Shown: positions 22,809 through 34,650 of the stretch, in pieces
How positions within the stretch are numbered: the first letter of the stretch is position 1
Layout of the letters: every line of letters begins with the position of its first letter
Assembly (NCBI GenBank): GCA_049724395.1
Contig: JAUGWO010000107.1
Location: 1 to 64,000 of the forward strand
Length of the DNA stretch: 64,000 nt
Direction of reading: 5' to 3'
Source of the DNA: Spongospora subterranea f. sp. subterranea
Taxonomy: Eukaryota; Endomyxa: Phytomyxea; Phytomyxea; Plasmodiophorida
Made by a program: the position numbers and the translations under genes
Notes under the pieces: model-generated
Database searches by the model: none
What the model saw: the letters and a program-made list of their open reading frames with translations, nothing else
Told to the model about the DNA's origin: nothing

Positions 22809-23548
22809 TCAGAACGCTGGTAAAAGATTGGTGGAGAGGATCATTGCGATTGAAATGATGGTGACTAGAATCGGGGTTAGATATGTCCATATGGGCCAAA
22901 ATGCTATGACGAAAGCAAGCCAGGCACCAACACCGCTGCCGACACCAGATTGTATCACGCCCGGGCAATATTCCCACATATCATCTGTGTTGATCTGAAC
23001 CAAATTCGGGATATAAAACGCCAAGTACGCGATCACGCCGAATGATACTGAACTGAATAGTATACCGACGTGGAGAGCTATCCTAACAACACTATTCCTG
23101 TTAAATCCTCGAAAACCCCACGAAATGCGATCGGGCAATCCGTCAAACAACGAACAAAAAGAAACAGTAATGGAGTTTAAGGCCACGAATATATATATAT
23201 AGAAAAAAGACTTCGATCTTGACAAACACAAAACTAATGAAGGCGTAGATTCAGCAACAGTACCAGAATTTAGGAATTTGATACGATATTGTGAAGAGTT
23301 GACCATAGCATGAAGTGATGATCACAATTACTGAACAAGGGTTTTATAGTCACAAACCTAATCACTCGTTCGTCATTAGAGAGAACGGTCGACAGCTTTC
23401 CGTAATGGACAATGAAGACGGCAATCGCTATCCACGAAATAGTGTGCAGATATACACAGAAATCGGACGACCGGCGTTTGGACTTGGTTAGGTCATCGTC
23501 CAATGCCTTCTCGGTGTGCTGTTTCGGGCGGTCCAAATGTGTCGCCAT
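22809..23548 (-). CDS. TMEM128-like four-helix membrane protein
   Basis: Two exons (23548-23358 and 23217-22809) join in phase to a protein of about 199 residues; an in-frame ATG at 23566 could add six residues. Four membrane helices are visible: FCVYLHTISWIAIAVFIV near residue 35, FFYIYIFVALNSITVSFC after the splice, VGILFSSVSFGVIAYLAF, and two closely spaced segments ending FWPIWTYLTPILVTIISIAM. The last segment and the first helix align by eye with vertebrate TMEM128, a small ER-type membrane protein of unknown function. The N-terminus is short, charged and cytosolic by the positive-inside rule (KSKRR before the first helix). Family assignment is moderate because TMEM128 is weakly conserved. 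Confidence 0.6.
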
Positions 23549-23569
23549 CGTTCTTTGCCTAAGCATGTT

Positions 23570-24133
23570 TACTCGAGATCGAGAACCACTTGTGACTGGG
23601 GCTGGGCTCAGCTACAGCCAGGAGCTGCATCGTAATCGGTCATAGCCGGTCGGGGTTACGCTGTCTCAGGAAACGTATATCGGGCACAGACACTGGACAT
23701 CATTCTGAAAAAATGCTGGCATGTATGATAGGAAATGGTTTTGTATAAACATGGATATTTAGACTGCACTCGATTCATACAGTTGTAGATCACTCTGCTG
23801 CTGTTTTAGAACCATTGATCAGAAAACGTACTTTTTAAATCAGATTATGAGTCAGAATTTCAAAAAATTCTTAATCGCAAACGCCTCATATTTTCTTGAC
23901 ACTACGTTCAAAGGCCATGTAAGCTACTGTACCAGACTGAATTTTACACGCTCTGAACAGAGGGCAGCTGAATATTTTGTAGAAGTTGCTGAGGTATTTG
24001 ACGGTTCTACGACGTCAAAGAACCATCAAGTACTACCTATCATCAATAACAAAATAAATTAAAACAAAATGAATGGATACAATTTTAATTGCTAGCTATA
24101 CAAATAAAAAAAGAGAGAAACATTGCCAACTTT
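23570..24133. other. Intergenic region between TMEM128-like and NFX1
   Basis: A 71-codon plus-strand frame at 23847-24062 (MSQNFKKFLIANASYFLDTT...) is the only sizeable one. It has no recognisable domain and overlaps no conserved peptide, so I do not call it a gene. The 5' side probably holds the TMEM128-like promoter. Confidence 0.45.
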
Positions 24134-27100
24134 TCAAGAATCCCAAGTATCGGGAACCGTATCTTCACTGGGGAGAGTGTCCCAGATATTGGCAGGCCGG
24201 CCAATAGCAGAAACAGCTGCTTGTCGAGATAATCGCCCCCGACCCGTTCCAAATGGTGCCGACGACAATGACTGGCACATCTCTTCGGCAACCGCAGCAG
24301 GAGGTGTAGCAGCGTCAGCGTAAACAAGCGTGGACTCGTCAACGTCAGCGAGGGCCGCTTGCAATCCGGCCAAACTGCCAAATGCGATGACAACAGTTTG
24401 ACTGTCGATCCAGCGACTCGCAACCGCATAGGTTTGGCGCCACGATGAGACTAAACGCTGAATGAGAGCTGCCCCACCTTCCGCCACGCCTGAAAATTGA
24501 ACAGCAGGAATGGCACTTGTTTCGCAAAGACTTGAGGCGGCAGCCTAATTTTTATCGAATATCAGAAAACACTCAATTCTTGACCTAACATAATAGATAA
24601 ACGATCCATTGTGGGGTTAAATTATGAAACAGAACAAATTAAAAAGAAACTATCAAAGATATCACATCGCGATATCGAAACCAGGTGTAAAACTCTGTAG
24701 TGAGAAATGACTACCTTAGGGATTACCGAACTCGGACACTTGGCGAACAACGCGGCCACTCTAGACAACTGAAGGAATGACGGTAAAACAGCAGATTTGG
24801 CTCCCTGACGCGTCAAACGCAAGCATGAACGTTGCGCCTCTGTGTACGTCTCGCAAAACAGGCCGTATTGAGCGGCCATATGGCGCAAAAGAAACAGACG
24901 CGGTCCAGAGACAGGATCCATATACGCGCCGCCAACTGACTCGCTCATGATGAGATTTGCCATTTGATCTGGAAAATGGATACGGAGTGCGTCAAAATGA
25001 AGAGAAAGTAAACAGGCATCCAAGGAACAGAAGTATTCGGAAAAGATGATGGTAATGACGGATAGCAACAAAAACCAATAGCAACTATAAAGACGAGATT
25101 ATGTGGACATGGGTGTGAAGCTTTGACATACGTTCGATACTGAGAACAAATCGGGAATACGTTTGTGCCAGTTGTAGGATTGGAGTAGACCAAGGGACGG
25201 GAGCGGGGGCCTGGGGACGGTTCGGCCCAACCGGCTCGACCTGTAATGCACTTGCCAGGTTCTGGTTTCGTAATTGGACCAGGCATTGTTCATCGCATTC
25301 TAATTCCGAAAGTATCTGATTTTTGAAATGAGTATCCATTTGACCGACACCCAGAGAAAGAGGGTGCAAAATTGAGGAAGATTGAGATGAAAAAACCTCT
25401 AGGTTCAGATTAAGGCTAATGAAGGAAAACACATACAGATGATTTGGAAATACGCTGTGAGCGCCGGCCACAGGGACACATCGAGGTAATGGGTGCGTTA
25501 CACTCCTTACACTACAGATAAACGTATTGAATAATGATCAAGAGAGTAATTGGCACTTTACCGACCTGAGTGTCAGAATCATGAACATGGCAGACTTTCG
25601 AGCATGGGTGTAGGCAAGACTGGGGGTGATTGCACTGGTGACCGCAGCTGGTAGGGGCCGCCGAACAGGGCACAGCCGTCAGCTCAACGTGTTGCCCAGC
25701 ACACATTCTAAACCCAACAAAAGATAATGCTGACCTTAGTTATGATGTTGCAAGTGAAATCATGAATAACGAAACTCACAACGGGATAAATCAAGAACAA
25801 TTGATCAAATTGCGAGCCTTGGCAACAGAAAAGTGATAGGCAATGGAACAGGAAGAATTTTGAACACTTTCAGGACTTGAGAACAAAAAGGAATAATAGG
25901 ATTTCCTCAAAACATATGACAACGATGAAGAAACTTGTGTCGACCTCTTGACCAAAACAAGGCACTTCGGGCATGGACCAGTATGGCATAGGAGATGGCA
26001 TGGATGACCGCATGGTTTTACTTTGGTACATGGAAGACGGCAGTCGGGGATCGCAGTACCGCACTGGACCGGACCCTGTATGCGCTGTGCCCCACAAGCG
26101 CATGATAAGCCGGACGGTAGTGGCTGACCACACGGCTATGGAGAATGAAGTACTCTCAGAAATGTTAAACGGGAATGCTAGTCAGGAAAAATCGGCACAA
26201 CACGTGAGTGGACCTTGGAAAACAAAGTGCAAATAAACCGAAACAACTATAGTAAAAGCAAATGATTTTGAACAGTGTACTAAAGTAAAACATGCAATCA
26301 ACATTAAAACAGTCCCAAGAAATGCGAGACAAAACTAAACGGACAGGGCAAGGAGACTGATGACAGTTTCGATGACACTGATGGAGGCCGCATGACAGAA
26401 GTTTACTGCAAGGTTGCGGGCAAGGATGAGCGGATCCTGTTCGTTGGCAGCATATTTGTCGGCAGCGATGTTTACCGCAAGACTGCATCACGTTGCAAAC
26501 AGCCGTGCACAGTGGCAAATTTCCTGCAAAAAATATGAGTAAACGGAAAAAAAGTCGAATTGAAACCGAAGCGATACTTCTGGAGCTGAGCGCTCAAAGT
26601 GTTACTTCGCAGGACAAAAATCATAGAAAACAGAGATGGCAGTATAAGCTTTCATGAAACAACTCTCTGAAGCAGAGATTCTGACGAATTATTTACTTCT
26701 ATAACATTACCTGAATATTGCGGACAAGGAACAGATTGGGTTTCACGACCACACCTACACAAAATCACGACCGGTTCTTGACATGGGGGACAGACGCTAT
26801 CATGGCATATTTCAGGGCAGGGGTGAGGACAGTCCGGACGGGCACGACCACATGGCAATAAGCACGTTGGTAAAGGGTCAAGACAGGTGGTGCGATTGAT
26901 TGGCGTCATGCTCGTCTTGCCGCAAGCACAAATCTGAGGGTCGCTAAACGAGGCGCTGACATGGTTGGCAAGGCTCTTCGTGACATAACTCTTCGCAATT
27001 GTGTCGACCACAATTCAAAGGACGTGAGCAAATGGCTCCGCAAGAAAACGATGGCTTAGCCTTGCGATTTCGGTTAACGGGAGCGTCACCACAGGGCTGG

Positions 27101-28039
27101 GAATTGGTCAACAGGCCGCAATGACAAGTTAATGTGAGTACGGCAGAACAGGGCGTACAAGGGCCGGAATGACATATTTCACGGCTAAAGGCCATAATCA
27201 GAGCAGGTTTCAGCAGAAGAAAGCTCGAAATGAAAGACTATTAAACATGAAAGCATGGTCGATACGAAACGAAGCAGAAGGAGATTGAAGCGAAACAAAC
27301 AATGAATGTACCATGTGTGGCGGCGGCATGATAATAATCGCCGGCATACTTGTTGGCAGGATATGGAGTCAGTACGATGATGGCAGCGGACATCTCTATT
27401 TGTGCGATTACACCCGCATCGAACATTGACGACCGCGGGACATTCTGGGCATGGGCCAGGATGACACTGCAGAGTGCAAGGATGGGGGCAGCGTTTCTTC
27501 TTGCCACACACTAGCCCACAAGAATGAGCAGGAAGCTCAACGTCAGCTGCCGGATTGCGAACTGATCCACAGAAACAGAAATAGGAAGAGGGCAATTCTT
27601 TTCGGTTATCAGTGACGAATTGGCAATTGGGACAGCGCCATGATCCGCCTTGTGACTTCAGCCAACGACGGGAGCACTCAAGATGGAAGGAAACCGTACA
27701 CGAACTGCATGAAAATATTGCTGCTGATGCACGAATGATTTCAATACAAATCGCGCATTGATATTGGTTTCGTTTGAAACGCAAAGCCATTTCGTCGGCA
27801 AGCTGGCTCGCCTTGGAAACAATCATCATAGAATCTCCTGTAGCTGCAGGATTCCCATTCGCAATGTCGGAAATGATTATATCATTAACTTCGCTTGCAA
27901 GTTGGTGTACAGCAGCCTCACGAGCTGCAGGTCGCCATCTGTGATGCTTATCGCCATTGCTAGCGGGGCGTCGAGCGCGTGTCCCTCGCCGACGACCACG
28001 GCTACGTTTGGCGCCCCGCGATGCGACTGGATCAGACAT
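24134..28039 (-). CDS. NFX1/FAP1-type RING and NF-X1 zinc-finger protein
   Basis: A multi-exon gene of about ten exons. Exon 1 (28039-27312) starts MSDPVASRGAKRSRGRRRGT, an Arg-rich leader. It then encodes a RING/PHD-like domain (CAICIEIIRASAAIFSC, FHLECSRRWL, WRCPNCQ) and the first NF-X1 Cys/His repeats (SCGLVCGKKKRCPHPC). Repeats continue through exons near 27.0-27.2, 26.7-26.9, 26.35-26.5, 26.0-26.1, 25.6-25.7 and 25.45 kb. A conserved LECDEQC block at about 25.3 kb is followed by an R3H-like domain (SGPRLFLLRHMAAQYGLF) at about 24.9 kb. The last exon ends at 24134 with DTVPDTWDS. This order matches yeast FAP1 and animal NFX1, putative E3 ligases and transcription regulators. One junction requires a 16-nt intron at 26934-26949 or a real frameshift. 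Confidence 0.88.
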
Positions 28040-28049
28040 TTTAATGGAA

Positions 28050-28590
28050 ATGTGGCGGGGACTGTTGCACTAAACCACGTGGTTGCGCTGTTCCATTTGA
28101 CTGCAGAGGTGACCAACTACCTGTAAAGAGGATTACAGTACCAGGTACTAGTCCAGGGATGTTCATCAATCTAATAAAAACTAATCGTCCGTTTTGTCAA
28201 AACTGTTTGTTTTCTGCAGACCAATGCTTTCAACGAGTCACTATTTTACCTCGGAACACCCGTTTTAATCGAAGGCCAAAAGAAGCGCACAAAAACAGTC
28301 AATGCAGTGAATGATCATCCACCAATCGAAGACCTCTCGCCAACGAATATTCTGCTTGTATAGCATTCTCGGTGATCGAGGTGACATATAAAACAGGAAT
28401 GGGATGACTTTCATCGTGATTATACAGCGACAAACGGTCAGTGTAATTGTTGTCTGTTATGACGATTTTCGAGCGATCAACACCATTTGATATAGCTCGA
28501 TCTCTTCAATCATTTACGTGTGTTTGTAATCTTATCTCAAAGTATCAAATACCATTTTGCTTCTTTATTGTTTATTGGATTGCGTTCTAT
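28050..28590. other. Intergenic region upstream of NFX1
   Basis: About 540 nt with no supported frame. It probably contains the NFX1 promoter. A GTACCAGGTAC palindrome-like word occurs at about 28138-28148. Confidence 0.45.
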
Positions 28591-28677
28591 TAACGTATGC
28601 CTCCAGCATGGCGCTATTCTGCGGTCTCTCATCAAATCAAAACCATTTTCTTTAACCGTGTTCTTGCAGCATTCAAC

Positions 28678-29013
28678 ATGGGAGACAATGCCTTGATTGC
28701 TTATATTAGATGGAGTAATACGCAACCGTTGCCAGAAATGGCTAATACATTTCTGGAAGCATCAATTGGAGAATACAGGCGATTTGCCAGACATACGCAT
28801 GTAGCCAGGTATACTGCTGGCATTACCCTTTATACTCAATGATAGTATTAATAACATTGACTTCATGATCTGTCTCACTGTTTTGTTGTCGGTTTCAGTT
28901 ATGCGCCGTCTCGTGCCTTCGACTCAATTTTTCAACAAATCTATACAGACGACCAAAGCGCAAATGAAGTTTGCTATATAACGCACGCTCAAATGACCAA
29001 TTTTACTCAGTAA
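28678..29013 (+). CDS. Unrecognised small two-exon gene
   Basis: Exons 28678-28808 and 28899-29013 join in phase (GCCAG|GTATAC...GTTTCAG|T) to 81 residues beginning MGDNALIAYIRWSNTQPLPE. An in-frame ATG at 28597 would add 27 residues, but a good acceptor (TTCTTGCAG) just before ATTCAACATG suggests instead that an upstream exon may exist. The product is soluble and helical with YRRFARHTHVASYAPSRAFD across the junction. No family was recognised. Confidence 0.4.
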
Positions 29014-29203
29014 AGTTCTATCAACTGCAGTCCTGGGTTTGTTTTTCTCAGTCGATCTGTTTCCTTTTTGCATTTATTGTTGTCTTTTATCAACCCATCG
29101 TTCCCTGTTAACTCACCACCTTCTGCTTCCCATTGCACTAATCTGCCATTCTAGAGTTCATGGTCTGTTCATCATACATGTCATGAAATTGTACTGACCC
29201 ACC

Positions 29204-29386
29204 TCACGAACCCTTCGAACGGCATTTCCATTCACCGGGATCGACGATTGCTGTTTTAGCGATGTCGCTTCTTCTGGAAACACGAATCAATTTCGGTGTA
29301 AGAACTCCCACAATCGTCCAGATGAACATCTTGCCTGCATGCATTTGCTGCTGCAGAAAACGTGGGATGACATGATTCAAAACCAC
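29204..29386 (-). CDS. Possible small single-pass membrane protein
   Basis: A 60-residue minus-strand frame, MVLNHVIPRFLQQQMHAGKM, continues with the hydrophobic stretch MFIWTIVGVLTPKLI and a basic tail. Size and layout resemble small mitochondrial inner-membrane subunits, but no family is recognised and the frame could be a chance one. The surrounding 29020-29780 holds nothing else I can support. Confidence 0.25.
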   Translation of the reverse strand: MVLNHVIPRFLQQQMHAGKMFIWTIVGVLTPKLIRVSRRSDIAKTAIVDPGEWKCRSKGS

Positions 29387-29789
29387 GCCATTCGACTACC
29401 GGTACAATATTTCAACTCAACCAAACGTGTTATTACGTCAAACAGAAGCCGGACGGTTTATCTTTATTTTTGTTCTTGTCTCAAATGTATTGAGTCCCTT
29501 TACGCTGATCGCAAAGTGGAGAAGGTGGTCTCAGACAACAGTGTTTAAAGACGTCGTATTAGGAATATTATGGAAAGTTTCCAATATAGAAATTTTGTGG
29601 TGGGGAAATTGGTATCAATATAAATAGTTTGATAGCGATGTTGATGTGACAATACCTAACATAATAGGGTTTATATTGTGAACAATACGACCAATTAATG
29701 CCTTTCAAGACAGTATCACTAAACCCATATCACCCATCAACACGACAAAACCTCAACCGATGAACGCTGAGATCATTACCGCCTGTGCA

Positions 29790-29832
29790 GACGGGAAAGG
29801 TCCGTGACGGAGTCCGTGCGGGCTTTGCCGTC
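29790..29832. repeat. Imperfect palindrome upstream of NOG1
   Basis: GACGG at 29790 pairs with CCGTC at 29832, AAAG with CTTT just inside, and the centre ACGGAGTCCGT is itself a hairpin. It ends 95 nt before the NOG1 start codon, so it lies in the promoter or 5' untranslated region. Function unknown. Confidence 0.45.
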
Positions 29833-29926
29833 CTCCTCCTAATCCTGGTCGCAACTTCATTGACGTCGTCGCCCTTTGACGACATCGCCCTTGTCTGTTT
29901 ATTGGCCTTATATATATCTGTTAATC

Positions 29927-32900
29927 ATGGTGGTGTATAATTTCCGAACCCTAAAGGTTGTGCCATCAAGTACTGAGCTATTGGATATTGTCCTCAGCCG
30001 GACACAGCGTAAAACCGCAACACAAGTCCATAAGCGATTCAGTATTGCCCGTATTCGCCAATTTTATATGATGAAGGTATTTACACACGATTGGGATCAT
30101 TTTACCGCCTGTGATCAGATCGTGTTCAAATATATTGTTTTGGTCTCTTTTTGTGCCATTCCTCATCTGTTGGTGGTTCATATCCCCATTTCCCAATATA
30201 TATTCCTGTTCACCTTTTGTCGTTTTCTAATTAGTCATTTCACCGGTCATCTTTGTCAACAATATCTATCCAGGATGTTTCCCATCTTATGAGCCCCATA
30301 ACTGATTTGATGTTAATTCGGTATGGATTATTGATGTGATCATCGGGAACTGTATAGGTGAAATACACTCAATCGACCTTCCACGAGCGTATCAGCGCCA
30401 TTGTTGATGAGTTCCCTCGTTTGGAGACTATTCACCCTTTCTATGGAGATCTCATTAACGTTCTTTACGATCGTGATCATTACAAGTTGGCGTTGGGTCA
30501 ATTAAACATGGCCCGAACCCTAATCGATAACGTATCCAAAGATTATGTTCGTTTGTTGAAGTTCGGCGACTCCCTCTATCGTTGTAAATTGTTGAAGCGC
30601 GCAGCGTTAGGTCGAATGGGAACCATCACAAAGAAGCTGAAGTCATCGCTTGGCTATTTGGAGCAGGTAAATATTCAAGCGCAAATCTTTGATTTTATCG
30701 TGATTACCGAGTTAGTCATGGGCAATTCCTTGTGGAATTATGATTCAATTTGAAAATTGGTTCGCTCTATCACTGTCGCCCTTCATTCGTGAAATCCCCA
30801 AAGCCTTTAAACTTTGTTCCTGTTTACTAGGTTCGCCAACATTTAAGCCGTCTACCTAGCATTGACCCAAGTGCTCGTACTCTGTTATTGACGGGATACC
30901 CTAACGTCGGCAAGAGCTCTTTCATTAATCAGGTCACGCGGGCCGATGTTGATGTCCAGCCATATGCCTTCACTACGAAATCCCTGTTCGTCGGCCATAT
31001 GGACTATAAGTATCTGCGATGGCAAGTTATTGATACCCCAGGAATTCTCGGTATGGCAATGTATCATCAATCTCCTCATCGCAATTCATTTTGTTTTCTG
31101 TGATAACGTTTTCCCTCTTTCAATGTTTTTTTTTGTTGGTCAGTAATGACAGTTTCTGGGTTTCCACTCGGTTTTTTAATTTTTTGCTTTTAAGACCAGT
31201 GTATTTCTCGAGACTGATTCGTCCCCTGTTTGTAGACCATCCTTTGGAAGACCGCAATACTATTGAGATGCAATCAATTACCGCTCTGGCCCATCTGAAC
31301 TGTGCCATTCTGTTCATTGTTGATATATCCGGTACTAGTGAATATTCCATCAAACAGCAGGTAATCCATCTGTTATATGCCAGTTTTCCTCATCCCGGTT
31401 CGGTCAATGTGTCCCTCGATCAGATTTGTCTATTTTTGATTCTTTTTGTCACACAAAGTACTTTCAGTGTCACAAACCCACTTTTTTTCGCACGCTAGGA
31501 CTTTCATCTCGTATTTATATATTTTCATCTGTTGCAACAGGTTTCATTATTCCACAATATCAAGCCATTGTTCGTTAACAAGCCGTTACTCTTGGTGGCT
31601 AACAAGACCGATGTTCGGTCTCTGGAGGCGCTGGATGAAGAGGACCGGGCCTTATTGGCTTCCGCCTGTAATGACGGAGCTATTCCAATGATTCCAATGT
31701 CGAACATTGCCGGTGATGGTGTCCAGACCGTTAAGAACTCAGCTTGTAATGCCACTACATCATCTTATCAATAACATTTTATGGTTTCGTAGGAATACTG
31801 AATAGTTCGATGATTTCCCCTTGTGTCTTTTTTTTAAAACCTGTTTTTGGATATTTTCGATGTCCCAGTTTTTTTCAACTTGTTGAACCTGTTCTCCCAG
31901 GTGATTTGCTACTGGAGCATCGTGTTGCGTCTAAACTGCGATCGAGCAAAGTTGACCATGTTCGTCATCGTATCAATATTGCGCGTCCCGTCCCTCGCGA
32001 CCACAAGGTTATTTCTTTATTCACAAATTGTTTCATAACTAGTATCTTATTGGTTTTTATGCCTCATCTTCTCGAACTGAGTTTTCTTTTCGCGTTGTAA
32101 GCAATGTTGCTAGTATCAATGCGTCTGTTCATCCAATAACTGTCACTCGATCGTTAATGTCAGTTTTCAGGTTCGTGAAGTATGTATCCCTGCTTCGGTG
32201 GCAGCGCAACGCCAACGTGCCACATCGGGCATGCTTGTTGATGGAGAAACAGCCGATGAACCGCGTCGAACTCTACGCATGATTGAGGCTGAGAACGGCG
32301 GCGCCGGCGTCTTCAACTTTGATATGCGAATGCATTGGCAGCTTGAAAATGAAGACTGGACTCATGATCAAATTCCAGAGATCTGGAACGGCAAGAATGT
32401 CGCCGACTTCTTCGATGAAGATATTGTGTCTCGGTTAGTTCCTAAGTTGCGCATCAACCGTTTCCGATAATTGAACTGCTGTTTGTTTAGTCTCAATGCT
32501 TTGGAAGTTGAAGAAGAAATGTTGGAATCTCAAATTGTCTCGGACAGTGAATCGGATTGTGATCCTGAACAAACTGCTTTGGCCGACGCCATCGATAAAA
32601 AGAAGCGCATGTTGAAGCTGCAAGCTCGCCAAGTCCGAACCATGAACCAGCCACAATTGCCACGAACCAAACGCCCGGCCAAGACCATTGATGAATTCGA
32701 AGCGCATCTGAGTTCACTAGGCATTACGAACAGCGCTGTACGCGAACGCAGCCGAGGACGTAAACGCGCTCGTGTGAATGTTGATGAAATTGTCGCAATG
32801 AATGATGATGGCGAGGCGCACACTATTCGAAACCCATCGAAAGGACGCCATAACCGCGAGATGACACCGGGCAAAGAAGCGGCCTTCAAAGATGAGAGGT

Positions 32901-33299
32901 ATGTCCCTTTTTCTGTTCTATGTTAAAATTTGTGTAGTTCGTAGTTTTGAGTACGTAACATGCCCGCAACAGTTCACAATCTGCCGATGAAAACTTATTA
33001 CTTCCATTAGCCGTTTTTGCGATATCCGTTTTTGTCTGTTTTTCGTCAGATTCAACGCTCTTGTCAAATTCAGTCAAATTTTTCATTGATCGTTCCTCGG
33101 GGTTGTGCGGTCTGCTAAAAATGCCCTTTTCTCTTTGTGGTTCAGGTCTCGTTCGAAAGCTCGTAAGATCTCCAAGAATGTGCAACGCGAATCAAATCGG
33201 ATGGGCCGAGCAGGCGAAGCTGATCGCGCCATTCGTGACGCCAAACCTAAATGGCTCTTCTCCGGCAAACGCGGTATTGGTAAAACTGATAGACGGTGA
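29927..33299 (+). CDS. NOG1: Nucleolar GTPase NOG1
   Basis: Nine exons (29927-30076, 30358-30666, 30831-31050, 31236-31360, 31541-31745, 31901-32007, 32171-32433, 32491-32898, 33146-33299) join in phase to 646 residues. NOG1 is an essential GTPase of 60S ribosomal subunit assembly; its C-terminal tail probes the peptide exit tunnel. The N-terminal helical bundle ([35 protein letters not shown]) is followed by G1 GYPNVGKSS, switch region [18 protein letters not shown]3 DTPG and G4 ANKTD. The C-terminal half has [13 protein letters not shown] and the basic end [12 protein letters not shown]6-DRR. The start at MVVYNF matches family N-termini; an upstream in-frame ATG (29876) is unlikely to be used. 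Length is typical (about 650). All introns are GT-AG, 57 to 281 nt. Confidence 0.96.
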
Positions 33300-34650
33300 G
33301 CATCATCCCAACAAAAACACAAACTTCAAATACTTTTACAACGACCAATCAATAAACCTTTGCTATATTCAAAAGACAAAGATGGTTTTTGTTCAAGATC
33401 GATTCTGAACGGCTTGTCTAGTGGTCCTCACTATGTTATTGACGTCTCTAGAATTAGTGGTCTTTAAACAGCAACGCTTGTCTACATGCACTGATGAAGA
33501 TGTTTCGGACAAAGTCTGAAATTTGCTATTCAAATTTCGTGATTCATGACAGGATCTTTATTTAACTGTGTTTTTATAAAGTCACCGTTTCTGAAGCGCC
33601 GGTAGATTATCTAATGATGATCAAATTTGTTGGTGAACACTTATATTGTCGAATGAGTGGGTGCCAATAATGCCCTTTTCGAGGTCAATTCGCCATTTAC
33701 GCCTTTTGTACCAAAATAGAATGTTGCGGAATCCAACCAATAAATTTAGACATATTGGTCATATTGAATCTGTTTTTTCCTCAACATCAAGATACATTTT
33801 TAGCACAAAATCGTCACCATTAGCCGTCACTCCTAATGACAATCGCTTTCTAACGTCTCCTCCGTATTTAGCTCTCAGTTCCATCATGATAACCACGACC
33901 GAAAAATATTAATTGGTTCATGGAATAACATACAGTTATGGTCGTCAATGGCAGAATTGTAATAGACAGAAAGATTTGGACAGCATTCGATAAAGGCGAT
34001 AGATCCGGACTCGTGTGCCTTTCATACATTTTCAATGCAGATGGACATAATCTTCATCAACTAATGATCTACCTATTCCGCTTATCTGGGCCATCCACCC
34101 ACAGAATGATTTTATTTCGTGTTTCAATTTCTTTCCAGTTTGGAAAAATCAGACGGACTGGTGGACAGCATAAAAACCTGCCCATCTCGGGTCGATTCGT
34201 AAGAAATGTTGATCCTATTGGATCCATCTTTTCCTAATCTGAGATTCTTGGGGCGCTGATGAGTGGCATCTGCACATATTTGGAGACACACGATTGATGA
34301 GTGAGTGCTGCTAAGGATTGCAACATTTTGTTTCCAAAAAAAATGGTCGCCGAAAGAACACACAAATGGGATGCCGTTAGAATAGGCCTTTCTCTCAAGT
34401 CAAAAAACGATCAGGAAGTTTGACTTTTTTAATAAAGAGAGAAACGAATCTGCAGTGGTCAGGAAAGCGACTGAGTTCGTTGGGGTTTTCATTTTCGTCC
34501 AGAGATAATCGAAGATGTATTTGTATCTTAAACTATGGTTTGACAACTTCATGAGATTATGTCTACATACTGAATGAAATTTACAAACATTGGCCCAGTT
34601 GAACTGATTTTGTATTACGAAGATATTGATATCCACAGATAACAAAAAAC
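33300..34650. other. Unresolved region between NOG1 and the PDI gene
   Basis: Plus-strand frames at 33646-33912 and 33938-34237 and minus-strand frames at 34363-34124 and about 33885-33757 (MMELRAKYGGDVRKRLSLGV...) all have protein-like composition. They overlap on opposite strands and cannot all be real. The minus-strand pieces could be exons of one gene (the upstream one contains ICADATHQRPKNLRLGKDGS), but I could not close a splice junction between them. I do not recognise a family and make no gene call here. Confidence 0.35.
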
